Assembly (NCBI RefSeq): GCF_002994745.2
Contig: NC_037094.1
Location: 67,642,319 to 67,706,318 of the forward strand
Source: Rosa chinensis
Lineage: Eukaryota > Streptophyta > Magnoliopsida > Rosales > Rosaceae
Direction: 5' to 3'
Length of the DNA: 64,000 nucleotides
The number at the start of each line of letters is the position of its first letter. Positions within the stretch are counted from its first letter, which is position 1. The notes under the pieces are model-generated. The model was not told the DNA's origin, made no database searches, and saw nothing but the letters and a program-made list of their open reading frames with translations. This document shows, piece by piece, positions 11,180 through 21,506 of the stretch. Made by a program: the position numbers and the translations under genes.

Positions 11180-14100
11180 GCCTACAAAGCATATTGTGAA
11201 GCAAGAGAAGCTCACTATGTGGAACAAGAAGATCAAGAAGATGATCTAGAGTGACGGGTTGATGACTACAAATCTGGCTGGGATCAATAAATCGTCAATT
11301 CTATTTATGTCTTTATTTTTTCCAAGATATGTAATAGGCAATTGCCATATATTTTTGTAGTAAATGCCAATGGTTTAGTCTTTCTTCAAAGTAGGCTCAC
11401 CCAAAGTAAGTGTGATGTCTAGAAAGGTTCTGAGATTAGTGGTACTTAAGCGAGCCTTGCTCCACCGACATCTCTCTACTCACCTGGTCACATTTATTTT
11501 GGAATTACCGAAAGAAGTTAGATGACTACCATTGTTTTGCATTAGCTAGCATTTTGGATTAGATTTTCTTTGGTCAAAGAGACAATGATGTAACTCTGTT
11601 AGCTTATGAATAAAATTTCGAGTTCTTCTCATGATGATACCATTTTGATTCTGAGCATATTAGTTTTGTGACTACGATGGCTGGGTCATCAGTATTAATT
11701 CAAGGACATGGAATAGCCCAAGTTCTACTTGCCAAATGACACCTTGATTACTGTCACAGAAACTCTCTACGATCCTAAGGCAAATCACACCTATGAATAG
11801 CCAACGGATTTCATGCGAAAACGCATGTAGAGAACAAAAATGAGTTCCTTTGCAATGCCTCTAATGATTGCAAACAAAGGCGCATTTTAGAGAAGTTTAT
11901 GTGTCTCTCTAGTGGACTCTATGTCACTATTCGAGCTATTAAATCCAATGAAGTTATGAGAGAAGATCTCTTAGATTTAGACACATATTGGCTTTGTCAT
12001 GACATGATAGATCATCCTAGTCATGATATGATGATCCGTCTACAAAAGAATTCACACAGACATCCATTCTCTCTAGCGAAATGAAGCATGAATCAAAGGT
12101 TGATTCTTGGACTAAGTGTGACCACCGCCGCTACCTCTGGCACCGCCGCCGTCCACCACCAACCTAGGGCTGGCACAGTCCCTATCCATGACACCATGGA
12201 TGGCGTCCATCATGGTGATGGCGCCCCAGGTGATGCTGCAATCACCAACTTGCTTTAAATAGCGTTTCAGACGCTCAAGCCCAACCAAAATCCTCATTGG
12301 TTGCTTCTAATGCCTCTCGCTCGTTTTACAAAGCCTGTTCCTTAGGGAAATTAGGATTGAGACCGTCTTATGAAAATGATATAAAAATACTCATTATGTT
12401 CTTACATAGAATCCGTAGGAATTCTGTGGACTAAGTTCAACCAACTTGCGGACGTGTAAATATCTCATGATGTTGGTTGACATGCAAACACACTGATCAC
12501 GTGTTGTGCCACTGTTCACCTGTAAAAGCTGCTTATTCTACGCTCCTAGCACATACCATATAACAACGGGCTCACTCCCTGAATCATCCTATTCAGTCAG
12601 TTGGACTTGACATTGCTAGAGAGTTTACATCGAAGACTTTCGATGGATATTGCATTGGGACTAATGTTGGACATCATATTCCCATGAGCACACCCAATTG
12701 GTCTAGCGGAAACGACTACGATGGTAGTCCGGACATTGGTAATGTGCACCAATCTCCTTATATCCTCCTGGGGTGATGCAATATCGCATGCAGCTATGCT
12801 AATTCGTCTACGACCTACCGCCACTCAATGTATCTCTGCGTTACAGCTAGTGACTGGGTACAAGTATTTTGTACTTACACACATTTGAGTGAGCCATTTA
12901 TGTGCCAATTACGCCGCCACAGCGCTCTATGATAGGTCCTCACAGACGTATGGGCCACTACGTTGGATTTGAGACTCCAACAATCGTCCGCCACTTCATG
13001 CCTTTGCTAGGCGATCTCCTTACCGCTAGATCTGCGGATGTCACTTTGATGAGACAGTCTTCCCGTTGTTAGGGGGAGATAAGAACACAGATGTTCAGCA
13101 GGAATGACATAAATTGTCGTGGTCTATCCCCACTATGTCTCATCTCGATCCTCGTTAAAGTGACGAGATCACACAAATATGCTGCAAACATGCCTGCAAG
13201 GATGGACGTTCCTACGAGAGGACGTAGCGCCACCCTACATGGAGGTAGGCATGGCGCCAACGCCAAAGAGAGTGGCACTCTCGCGTTATAGGCCATGGCC
13301 CCAACTAGGATGCGTGGGAGGCCCGTGAGTTCGAATGATACTTTGGCACATTTCAATCATTTGATCATCAAGACTCAAAATCCGTCTTATGAGAACCTTC
13401 CGGGTTATGGTTATCGTTGGGGGACGCCTCAATGTTAGAACCTATTCATGAGAATATAGAGCTCTATGAAAATTACACTAGTGTACATGAGACGTGGGAT
13501 AGAAACTCCATCATAATTGATGATGTAGTTGCGCATTTCGTTGCGCATGAGTTTGTTGAGTCCGATGATATCGAACCACGCTCTGTTGATGAATGAATGC
13601 CAAAGTAGAGAGATTTGGCCTAAATGGAAAGATGCGATCCAGGTTAAGATGGATTCTCTAATGAAAATGAAGGTTTTCGAGCTAGTGATGCCAACACCTC
13701 CTAACATAAAACCTATTGACTATTGGGTCTTTGCTAGAAAGCGTGATGAGAAAAAAGAGATGGCAATCTCACCTTATGGCGCAAGGTTTCTCACAAAACG
13801 CCCTGGAATCGACTACGATGAGACATATTCTCTTGTAATGGATGTCATTGCACTTCACTACCCTGCCAGTTTGGTAGTTTCTGAATAACTGATTATGCAG
13901 CTTACAAATGTAGTCACTACGTATCTCTATGGGGATCTAGATATGGAATATACATGAAGGTTCATGGTGGACTTCATTTACCCAAGTCAAGTGGCTCTAG
14001 ACCACGAAGCGCGTTTACAAACAAGTTAAAACGCTCACTAAAGTGACTACTTGATTTGGAAGGGATATGCTCGCGTGTTTCCATAACAAGTTTCGGATTC

Positions 14101-15567
14101 TATCACTGTTCATGTTGGACATGATCTTCATTGGAAGCCCTTAAAGAGTTAAGGGAAACCGCTGAACACTTGAAATCAGAGTTTGAGATGAAGGATTTTG
14201 AGAGAACACGATTATGTCTCAGTTTGGAACTTGAGCATCGTGTTGATAGATGCTTAGGCATTTTGACAAGATCAAACCTTCAAGCACCCCTATGATCGTT
14301 AGTAGTTTTGATCCTGAAAATGATCCTCTTCGTCTGCTCTTCGTCTGAAGGATGATGACGAAGATGTGCTAGAGACAAAAGTGTCTTACATGAGTACAAT
14401 AAGTGCATTATTATACTTACCCCAATGCACAAGACCGAACATCTCATATGTTGTGAACTTGTTAGCTAGATATAGCTTTGCGCCAACACGACGCCATTGG
14501 ATTGGTGTAAAAAATATCTTTCAGTACTTGAGATGTACGATTGATATGGGCTTGTTCTATCCCTACAGAGAGATGATGGAATCAGACCCATCACACCACC
14601 AGGATCGCCGCCAACACTTGACTGCTTCCTCTATCCCCATCCCAAAATGACATGTGTTTTGGAAGGTTTTGCTGATGTTGGGTATCTCTCTGACCCACAC
14701 AAAGGTCATTCCCAAAATGGTTAAGTGTTCACCATGGGTAAAGACCGTGATATCTTGGAGGTCTACAGAAATAGACCCTAGTCGCTATATCTTTGAACAA
14801 TACAGAGATTATTGCTCTTCACAAAGTGGTTCGTGAATGTTTATGGATTGGATCCATAATTACGCATGTTCGAACAATTGTGATTTGAGGTCTACCACAG
14901 ATGAGCCTACGAGCATTTAGGATAATGCTTTCCATTTTGAACAAATGAAGCAAGGCTACATCAAAAGCGACAACACCAAGCATAATCAGCAACAACAGAC
15001 TTTCCTCAAGATCAAAGTGAACTAGGTTCGATCTAAGGACAGTGTGGCAGACTTGCTCACTAAGTCATTGCCTAAATTCCACTTTCGAGAAATATGTTGG
15101 TAGCATCGTTTGCGGAAGTTATCCGAACTCCAATGACCGTAGTCGTCAGGGGGAGATGCAGACATCAGGGGGAGGTGTCTACATGTATGGTCTCGAAACG
15201 TGAAGGGTGTGTTGTGCTTTTTTTCCCATTCGACCGAGGTTATTTTTGTCCCACTGGGTTTTTGTTACTCGGCAAGATTTTTAATGAGGCAACGAGAGAA
15301 CCACCACATTTGGGCGACACAAGGGGGAGTGTTCAAGTAAATCCAGAATATATATGTGTCTGGTCCAAACTCAAGGTTACTTGCTCTAGTTGAAATAGGG
15401 TTTATATTAGAGATATTCTCGGAGAATCTTAGGAGATATCTAATCAATGTACGATTATGTTTCCATGTACAACTCTATTTTTATGCTTGTAATCCTCTAT
15501 ATAAAGAGGCCCCTATTACCATTGAAAGCACGATTCAATTCTCTCCCAATTCAGTTTTCCTTAAACA
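11180..15567 (+). mobile_element. Decayed Ty1/copia element (gag end to 3' LTR)
   Basis: Polyprotein order is preserved on the plus strand but riddled with stops and frameshifts. A gag tail (AYKAYCEAREAHYVEQED) starts at 11180. Protease-like sequence lies around 11640-11800, and the GAG-pre-integrase box (LYVTIRA, DMMIRLQKNS) at 11899-12080. Integrase pieces lie at 12300-13080, including the GPHRR..HYVGFETPTIV tail. Reverse transcriptase is at 13529-13888 (WPKWKDAIQV, RPGIDYDETYS) and 14366-14560 (CTRPNISYVVNLLARYS), then an RNase H tail to about 15080. A purine tract (15321-15329) precedes the 3' LTR. The 5' LTR and most of gag are absent: the element begins abruptly where the gypsy-type LTR ends. 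Confidence 0.8.
15330..15567 (+). repeat. 3' LTR of the decayed copia element (about 238 bp)
   Basis: It begins TGTTCAAG directly after the purine tract AAGGGGGAG and contains a TATATAAAG box near 15500. The most likely end is TTAAACA at 15567. No matching 5' LTR is visible, so the right boundary rests on TG...CA form only. Confidence 0.6.
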
Positions 15568-15852
15568 TCCATTTAATTTTTTGAAAAAGAAACTTCCTAA
15601 AAATCATTTTACTTTTAGGGTTTTGGAATTAACAAATTTTTCTAGAAGCAAAATCCCTTCACGACAGAAAAATAGCTTTATTTCTATCATTTGATCTCAA
15701 TTATCATCTAGTATGAATGAAACATATAGTCTGCTACAAATTAAAGACACCTAAAATGTGTGTAATAGTTTCGTAACTTCAACAATAAGCCAGCCACTGC
15801 CAATATGAGGATATATATATAGTGTATACTCCTGCAGCCTAATATTTTGCTC

Positions 15853-18391
15853 TTAATCAACACCATGGGAAGGCAATTGGTTTTGAGTTACATCAATTAT
15901 TTGTGGCTTGTCACTAGTAACAACAATATTCTCATCACCATGTTCATACTCTTTGAAGCATGCAATCCTTCCCAGTTCTTCAACTTCCTCAATCACATTG
16001 TCAAGCTTTGCCACTGTCTCCACCAGCAAAGCAGCAAAGGCAGCAAAAGGAAGTGCTTCTGAGAACTCGAGGCTAGTTATTGCGATTTTGCTCAACTGTG
16101 GCCGCAGGAACTTCCTCTCGGAAGACTCCCTCTTGGATTTCCATTCCATCAATGCAGAGCTGTCGGTTTTCACACTTGACAAAGAAACTCCTCCTCCCCC
16201 TGACGAGTACTTTGCGTGCTTTTGGGATGTGGCATGTGCAGCTGCTAAAGCAAGCATGTTGGTAGCCTGGTTGCTGTTTGCGCCTAGGAAAAGTCTCGGT
16301 TGTGACTTTATGGCGGTGTTGAGGTCTTGTAAGGCTTCATGGAGATGATCAGAGAGTATTTCGGGGGAGCAATGGCGACGATTCCTAACGCTGTTGGCCA
16401 GTTCCTTTAGTCCTTTTGATACTTCTCCTGCAAGCCTAATGCAGGGGTCCTTGAATAGACCTCTAACAGATCTTGGGGTCTGCAAAAGAAATTTAACCTC
16501 TTATTTATATTGAATATGACTGTTGAAAATATAGATTTCACATAGGTAATTGTAGAACTAGAAGTTACATGACAAGATATAAGTTCTCGGCCCTCTCCAC
16601 CCGTGCCTTAGTTCACTTCTCTAGCTTTAACCAAAAAATGAAATAAGCCTAAATGAGATTCCCTTTTTTGTAGCTGTGCATGTGAAACTCTTTTCCAATA
16701 TCTGTGATCTGTCACGGTCACAGCAAGCAGTATGTGGAGGCTTATTTCTATACAAATAAAAGTGATAATCAAGGATATTCATGTTCATTATGAACTAATT
16801 ATTGTGTTTTCTAGCATATAATTATTAAGTCAATAATTAACCAACAAAAAACACTAACCAGGACAGGAGTTTAAGAATCATTTTTGGGGCATTACCATAT
16901 ACATACCACAAATATATATATTATTCTAGTTGCAGTAAGTTTGTTTAAGTCCTAAATGGATAGGTTTGTGTACTTACCTGAATTTCAGTTCGTAGACATC
17001 CATGTAGAGCTACAATAGTGTACCCGAAATGGCGAAGAACATTTCCCAATTTGACATATTGCTGCCATGGAAATCTGTAACAGTGCCTTGAGTGCCTTGG
17101 TTCCCAACTTGCATGTAAGGCCTGCTCATATCACCAAAAATATGAAGTTTCATATAACAAAATTAATGAAACCAATGACTTCAAACAAACTAAAGTACCT
17201 ACCATGGTTTCATCAAAAGATTTTGAGTCCAAAACAGCCTTATAACCTTCATATATTGGATCCTCAGTTGATTTGTCTTGGTTTGCTTCTATTTGATCTT
17301 GTTCACTGAAGTACTCATTCACACAAGCTACAAATCCATAAATTACTAATTACTTTGTGCGCTAGTTATATATTGACATAAAATTATATAGTGATATTAT
17401 AATATATAATAAGCAATTATACCTTCAATAGATCTAGCTAGGCCTTCAAGCTTGAAGACAGTGGAACTATGTAGCTCTTCTCCTGACCAATTTGGAAATA
17501 CCAGAAGACTCATAAGGAGGCAGACACCACAGCCTATAGCGATGGTGAAGAAGCGATCATGAGCGATTTTCATGACATTGTCAACACGGTAGCTTGACAC
17601 AGTTATCAGATTGAAGGTCAAGAGAAATATGACAACTCCATAATCATAGTTCTTCCTAATATAAGGAATGAACCTGATATATATATGTTGCTGCAGCTCC
17701 TGTAGCCAAATCAAAAAATAATGCAAATGATCGATCATATTTGAAATTACATTGAAAGTCTTAGTTGGTTTTTATTTAGCATATATTAGGAAATGTTACT
17801 AACTAACATCAGCTTACCTATCAGGAAAACTGCAGCTCCAATGAAAACTGCACGAAATATGTGACCAGATTCAGTTGCAATATACTCAATGAAAAATGCC
17901 AAAGATCCAGCTAACAGTGTCCCCAATCCTCTGTTGAGTCCTTTGCATAAAGTTGCCCCTACATATTTTCAAACAACAGTAAAATCTTCAGTGATCATAT
18001 ATTGGCTGTGTTCATGATCATATGTCTCAAATAAACAATTTATGCTCAGTTTAGAAAAAATAATTATCAATTAACCTGCAGTGAACTCTAGCACAACAAC
18101 AACAGTCATGACAGCCCAAATGGCATTCTGTCCAATCCCAGTGAAGAGTGGCTGCAACAGATACAACAATGAGACCAGTGTCAAAGCCAGACCAACTTTC
18201 ACAGCATGGATCGCTCTTCTTGGATCATCTCTTCCCACTTTCCACAAGGTCCTCCAAATAGAAACCGGGTATTTTTTCATCTTGTCAACAAGAATTCGCA
18301 TACTCTTCTCTCCAATGATGCCTTTGCTTTTCCCACAATCCATGTTGCTGTTCATTTCCATATCCATGCCTGCATGAACTTTGGGAAACAT
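15853..18391 (-). CDS. ALMT: Aluminium-activated malate transporter (ALMT), apparent frameshift in exon 3
   Basis: Membrane anion channel family that moves malate and other anions across the plasma membrane or tonoplast. Six exons are read on the minus strand: 18391-18076, 17958-17818, 17699-17423, 17327-17203, 17121-16978, 16479-15853. Start is the methionine of MFPKVHAG; a longer in-frame upstream ATG exists. Visible family features are WKVGRDDPRRAIHAVKVGLAL, the following hydrophobic helices, AVMTVVVVLEFTAG, the WEPRH motif in exon 5 and the conserved cytosolic tail with ELANSVRNRRHCSPEI. Intron phases agree throughout except at exon 3. Exon 2 ends in phase 1 and predicts GAAATY, but the downstream RFIPYIRKNYDYG lies in another frame, separated by an (AT)5 run at 17677-17686 that is four bases longer or two shorter than an in-frame version. 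All three nearby AG acceptors are in the same frame, so splicing choice does not rescue it. Either the allele is broken or the sequence has an indel error; otherwise about 540 residues, normal for ALMT. Confidence 0.85.
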
Positions 18392-19827
18392 AGAGCTGGG
18401 AAAATCCCCAAAAAAATATGAGAAGGAAAAACAAAGTAGAATGGTTGTAGAAATTCTGTACAGAAGTATGAATAATATGGAATGGTGATTATTAATGTGT
18501 TGGGTGGCTGGCTGGGGAGTCTTTGTGGTATTGAGCAGAGAACTCCAAGTTTGTGTGAAATAAGTTAGTGTTGCTTTATAGGGAGGAGATCTAGAAAGTG
18601 AGAAATAATGGTGAGTCCTCACTTGCTACCCTCACGTGTAAAAGTGAACACAAATTGATGGAGGGTGTGCTTTCGTAAGTGCCAAGAGTCAATACAATGA
18701 AGAAAACTGATTTCGTTAGAACTGTCTTATTTACTTCCTACTTCCTAGACCATGAATAGAGGTTACCATAATCTACAAGTGAACACGTGATAGGAGGAGG
18801 CAGGGTAGGTAGTATTTAGTATTTACTACTTTAATCAAAGATCAATTAGAACTTGTTTTCTAATTCTTGGTTCAGTTTGGTTGTCAGTTTACACAATGAA
18901 TGGCTAGAAATGATACAGAAAAAAGTGATTCACTTATCCCTAATTTTATTCCGATTTCAGTTTAGTCATTGTATTGGAAATTTTGTGATTTTAGTCCTCA
19001 TGTTTAATAACGCTTGCAATCTAACTCCATTTCATCAATCTAGCATCCAGGTGATGGAATGTATTATAAGTACATACAGATGACTTGTATAACTAGTGTT
19101 GGGGTTGTGGGGCTCGATGTAAAGCCAATATGTGAACAAAACTGACATGGTTAAGATACGCAACGACATATGGAATATAACTTAGACCTTTAAAAATAAA
19201 AATTCACACCTCTTCTTGCCAAATGTGACTAAGTAGAGACAATATTGATAGTAAGCCATGCAGGTTCCGTTGCACCATGATCGGTAACCGAGTTGAAGGT
19301 TTGGCTTATTCAATGTGGAGTCCCGCGAATGGTCAAGGTGACTAACTGGAAGATGCTATAGGTGGAGCCTACTCGAAGCAAAATTCCGAGCAAGGTTTAC
19401 AGAGCTAAAATTGGAAGAAAAAAAAATGCATTAAGTACCGTCTCGACTTCCATCCAAGTGAACCAAAAACTGTTTAGCCGATTCTAACAAACAAACTTAA
19501 TTTGTTTTCCTCCAAGCAACTGGTCGTAGATCTTCTGGACCAGACTAATTACCGATGTTAACATGCAAGAAAAATTAGGCTTTGGGGTCAACCGTGCACG
19601 GCGAGGGAGTTGACCAGAGACCACGTACAGAAAAGGGAAACAAAGGTATAGATGAGAGCATTAAAAGGTGCAGCTAGCAGCAGCAGTACGTACTGTTCAA
19701 GATCACGGACTGTATGACTTGCTACACACAGAGAGCCAACCAATTCAGTAATGACTTGAAATATCGAAAACTTGCTCCAAAAGGAAGTAAAGCTAGCTTT
19801 TTGATTGAGTATATTGTTAACCTAACA
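18392..19827. other. ALMT upstream region and spacer
   Basis: This holds the presumed promoter of the ALMT gene (leftward transcription) and then about 1.2 kb of spacer. An upstream in-frame ATG for ALMT at 18622 would add 77 residues of non-family sequence, so I prefer the start at 18391. No gene, RNA or clear transposon is visible between about 18640 and 19827. Confidence 0.4.
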
Positions 19828-19959
19828 TTATGAATTATGATGGAAGCACCTCGTTTGCATATGCAATGATGCTTCATATGCATAGCTGTTGTACTCAAAA
19901 CAGCTGGGAGCTAGCAGCTTGATTTTTCTTGTGTGTATGTCAACACCTCTCGTGCATTT

Positions 19960-20061
19960 TGAGGAGCTACAAACTCCACCATCACTAAGTCCAATGGCAA
20001 ACTGATTAGGTTCAGATGGATGAGCTGCAACTGCAGCTGGGTATACCATTCTGTTGTCCAA
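19960..20061 (-). pseudogene. TOPLESS/TPR-like exon fragment
   Basis: A short minus-strand open stretch reads YPAAVAAHPSEPNQFAIGLSD followed by GGV. This closely resembles the penultimate C-terminal WD40 segment of TOPLESS-family corepressors, as I remember that family (Y-P--VAAHPSEPNQFA-GL-DGGV). The next residues diverge at once (CSSSKCTRG) and no other TOPLESS exon is nearby. It therefore looks like a captured or degraded exon scrap rather than a gene. It lies about 40 bp from a decayed copia integrase on the same strand. Confidence 0.65.
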
Positions 20062-20099
20062 TAATAGAATATCAGTGATCAGATGGCGAAGTCAATAGT

Positions 20100-20995
20100 T
20101 TATATGCATTTGTGCGTGTGTGTATACTTGGCACTTTCGAGTGTTTTTAAGGCATCATATTCTTTGCCACCATCACTTTGAAATTGTTGTAAGGGAACAA
20201 AAAATTGTGTTTTGATGTAAGAAAGGAAATCCTTGAAGTGGTTAATAACCTTAGATTTATGCTTCATAAAATATATCAAACTAAAATGAAAGTAATCATC
20301 GGTAAACAAAACATAATATCGATAACCAGAAACAGAAGGAGTGTGAGATTGCCATACATCAGAATGAACAAGACCAAAAGGAGAATGCGCACTAATGTCA
20401 TGAGAGATGTGAAAAGTAAGTTGAGTAGATTTACCGGCCTAAAGCACAACCTTTGCAAAAAGATTTCTAAATTTTAAACTTTGAACTTAAGAAGTTATTG
20501 GTGCCTATAAAAAGGACATGACTTTAGTAGACGAATGACATAATCTACTATGTCATAATGATGAAGATTGGAGAGAAACAGACAGAGCATGAAGACTAGA
20601 GGGAAGAGAGGGTAATTTTTAAGGACCATTTCAACAAAGACCTTGGAATAGGAGAGAGCCATTTAATCGACAAATTGTAGAAATTATGGGAATCAAAAGC
20701 ACAAAAGAACATTGTTATCAAAACAAAGTTGTACAATAGTCAATAGATTTGTATGCATAGAAGGGATAACGTAGACATTGTTTAACCTATCTAAGTTGGA
20801 GGAAAGTGTCATGTTACCTGTATAGAAGATTGGCATATGCAAGCCATTGTCAAGGAGAACGAAGTCAGGATCGATGTAAGAAAAAAACTGTTGTAGAAGT
20901 CTTGTATCGCCTATCATATGAGTGGATGCACCCATGTTTAAGTAATTACAACCAGTTACATCATGAAGAGGATAGCTAAGATCAAGCAATTAGGA
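20100..20995 (-). mobile_element. Decayed copia fragment: protease and integrase
   Basis: On the minus strand, 20989-20693 encodes a copia protease segment (GASTHMIGDT, LDRLNNVYVIPSMHTNLL) in which the usual catalytic aspartate context has become NMGAS. Integrase follows in two frames: a stretch near 20450-20300 resembling the CALAKSTQLPFH / LVHSDVW motifs, and 20309-20100 with FTDDYFHFSLIYFMKHKSKV and QSDGGKEYD. The pre-integrase part is shrunken, and no LTRs, reverse transcriptase or RNase H are visible. It is an old, truncated relic. Confidence 0.8.
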
Positions 20996-21501
20996 TATAC
21001 AATGAATCTGAACATATATAAAAAAATCAAAGCGCTCATGTATACCTTTGGCACTCTTGGGACTGATAAGGTCGGTTATTTAGTTATGTGGAACCAAGTC
21101 ATCATGTAACTTTATTCTATATCACACGTTCTTCGAGTCATTTATCTAGAAATATCTAAGTTTGTCGTTTTTAATTAATTTTTATATTTGTTTTTGTTTT
21201 CATACTGGGCCTAATTTATTACAAATAACTTAGTCGGTTTTCAAACCTAATCCTGGTGAAGCCCCTATTTAAATAACATTTTAGGTTCTAGTTTCGTTTC
21301 CTTCTTTGAAAAAAAAAAAAACCTTGAGTTCATTGTGCTTCTACTACCCGTGAACACTGTCGAACTTAAACATGGAGGTTGCATGGTGGTCTTTCGTAGC
21401 ATGATGCATAAAAAAATTTAGAAAATTTAAATAAAAGAAACCCATGCCACATTCTAACTTGTAGCTAAATATCATCCATGGAGACGAACGATAATAACAA
21501 A
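20996..21501. other. Spacer between copia relic and solo LTR
   Basis: About 500 bp of AT-rich DNA with a short poly(A) run near 21309-21320. I see no gene or further repeat motif. Its right end supplies the target site atcaa (21502-21506) used by the solo LTR. Confidence 0.5.
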
Positions 21502-21506
21502 ATCAA

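Noticed and set aside
18081..18377. Plus-strand open frame over ALMT exon 1.
   Set aside because: Exact antisense shadow of a well-supported ALMT exon.
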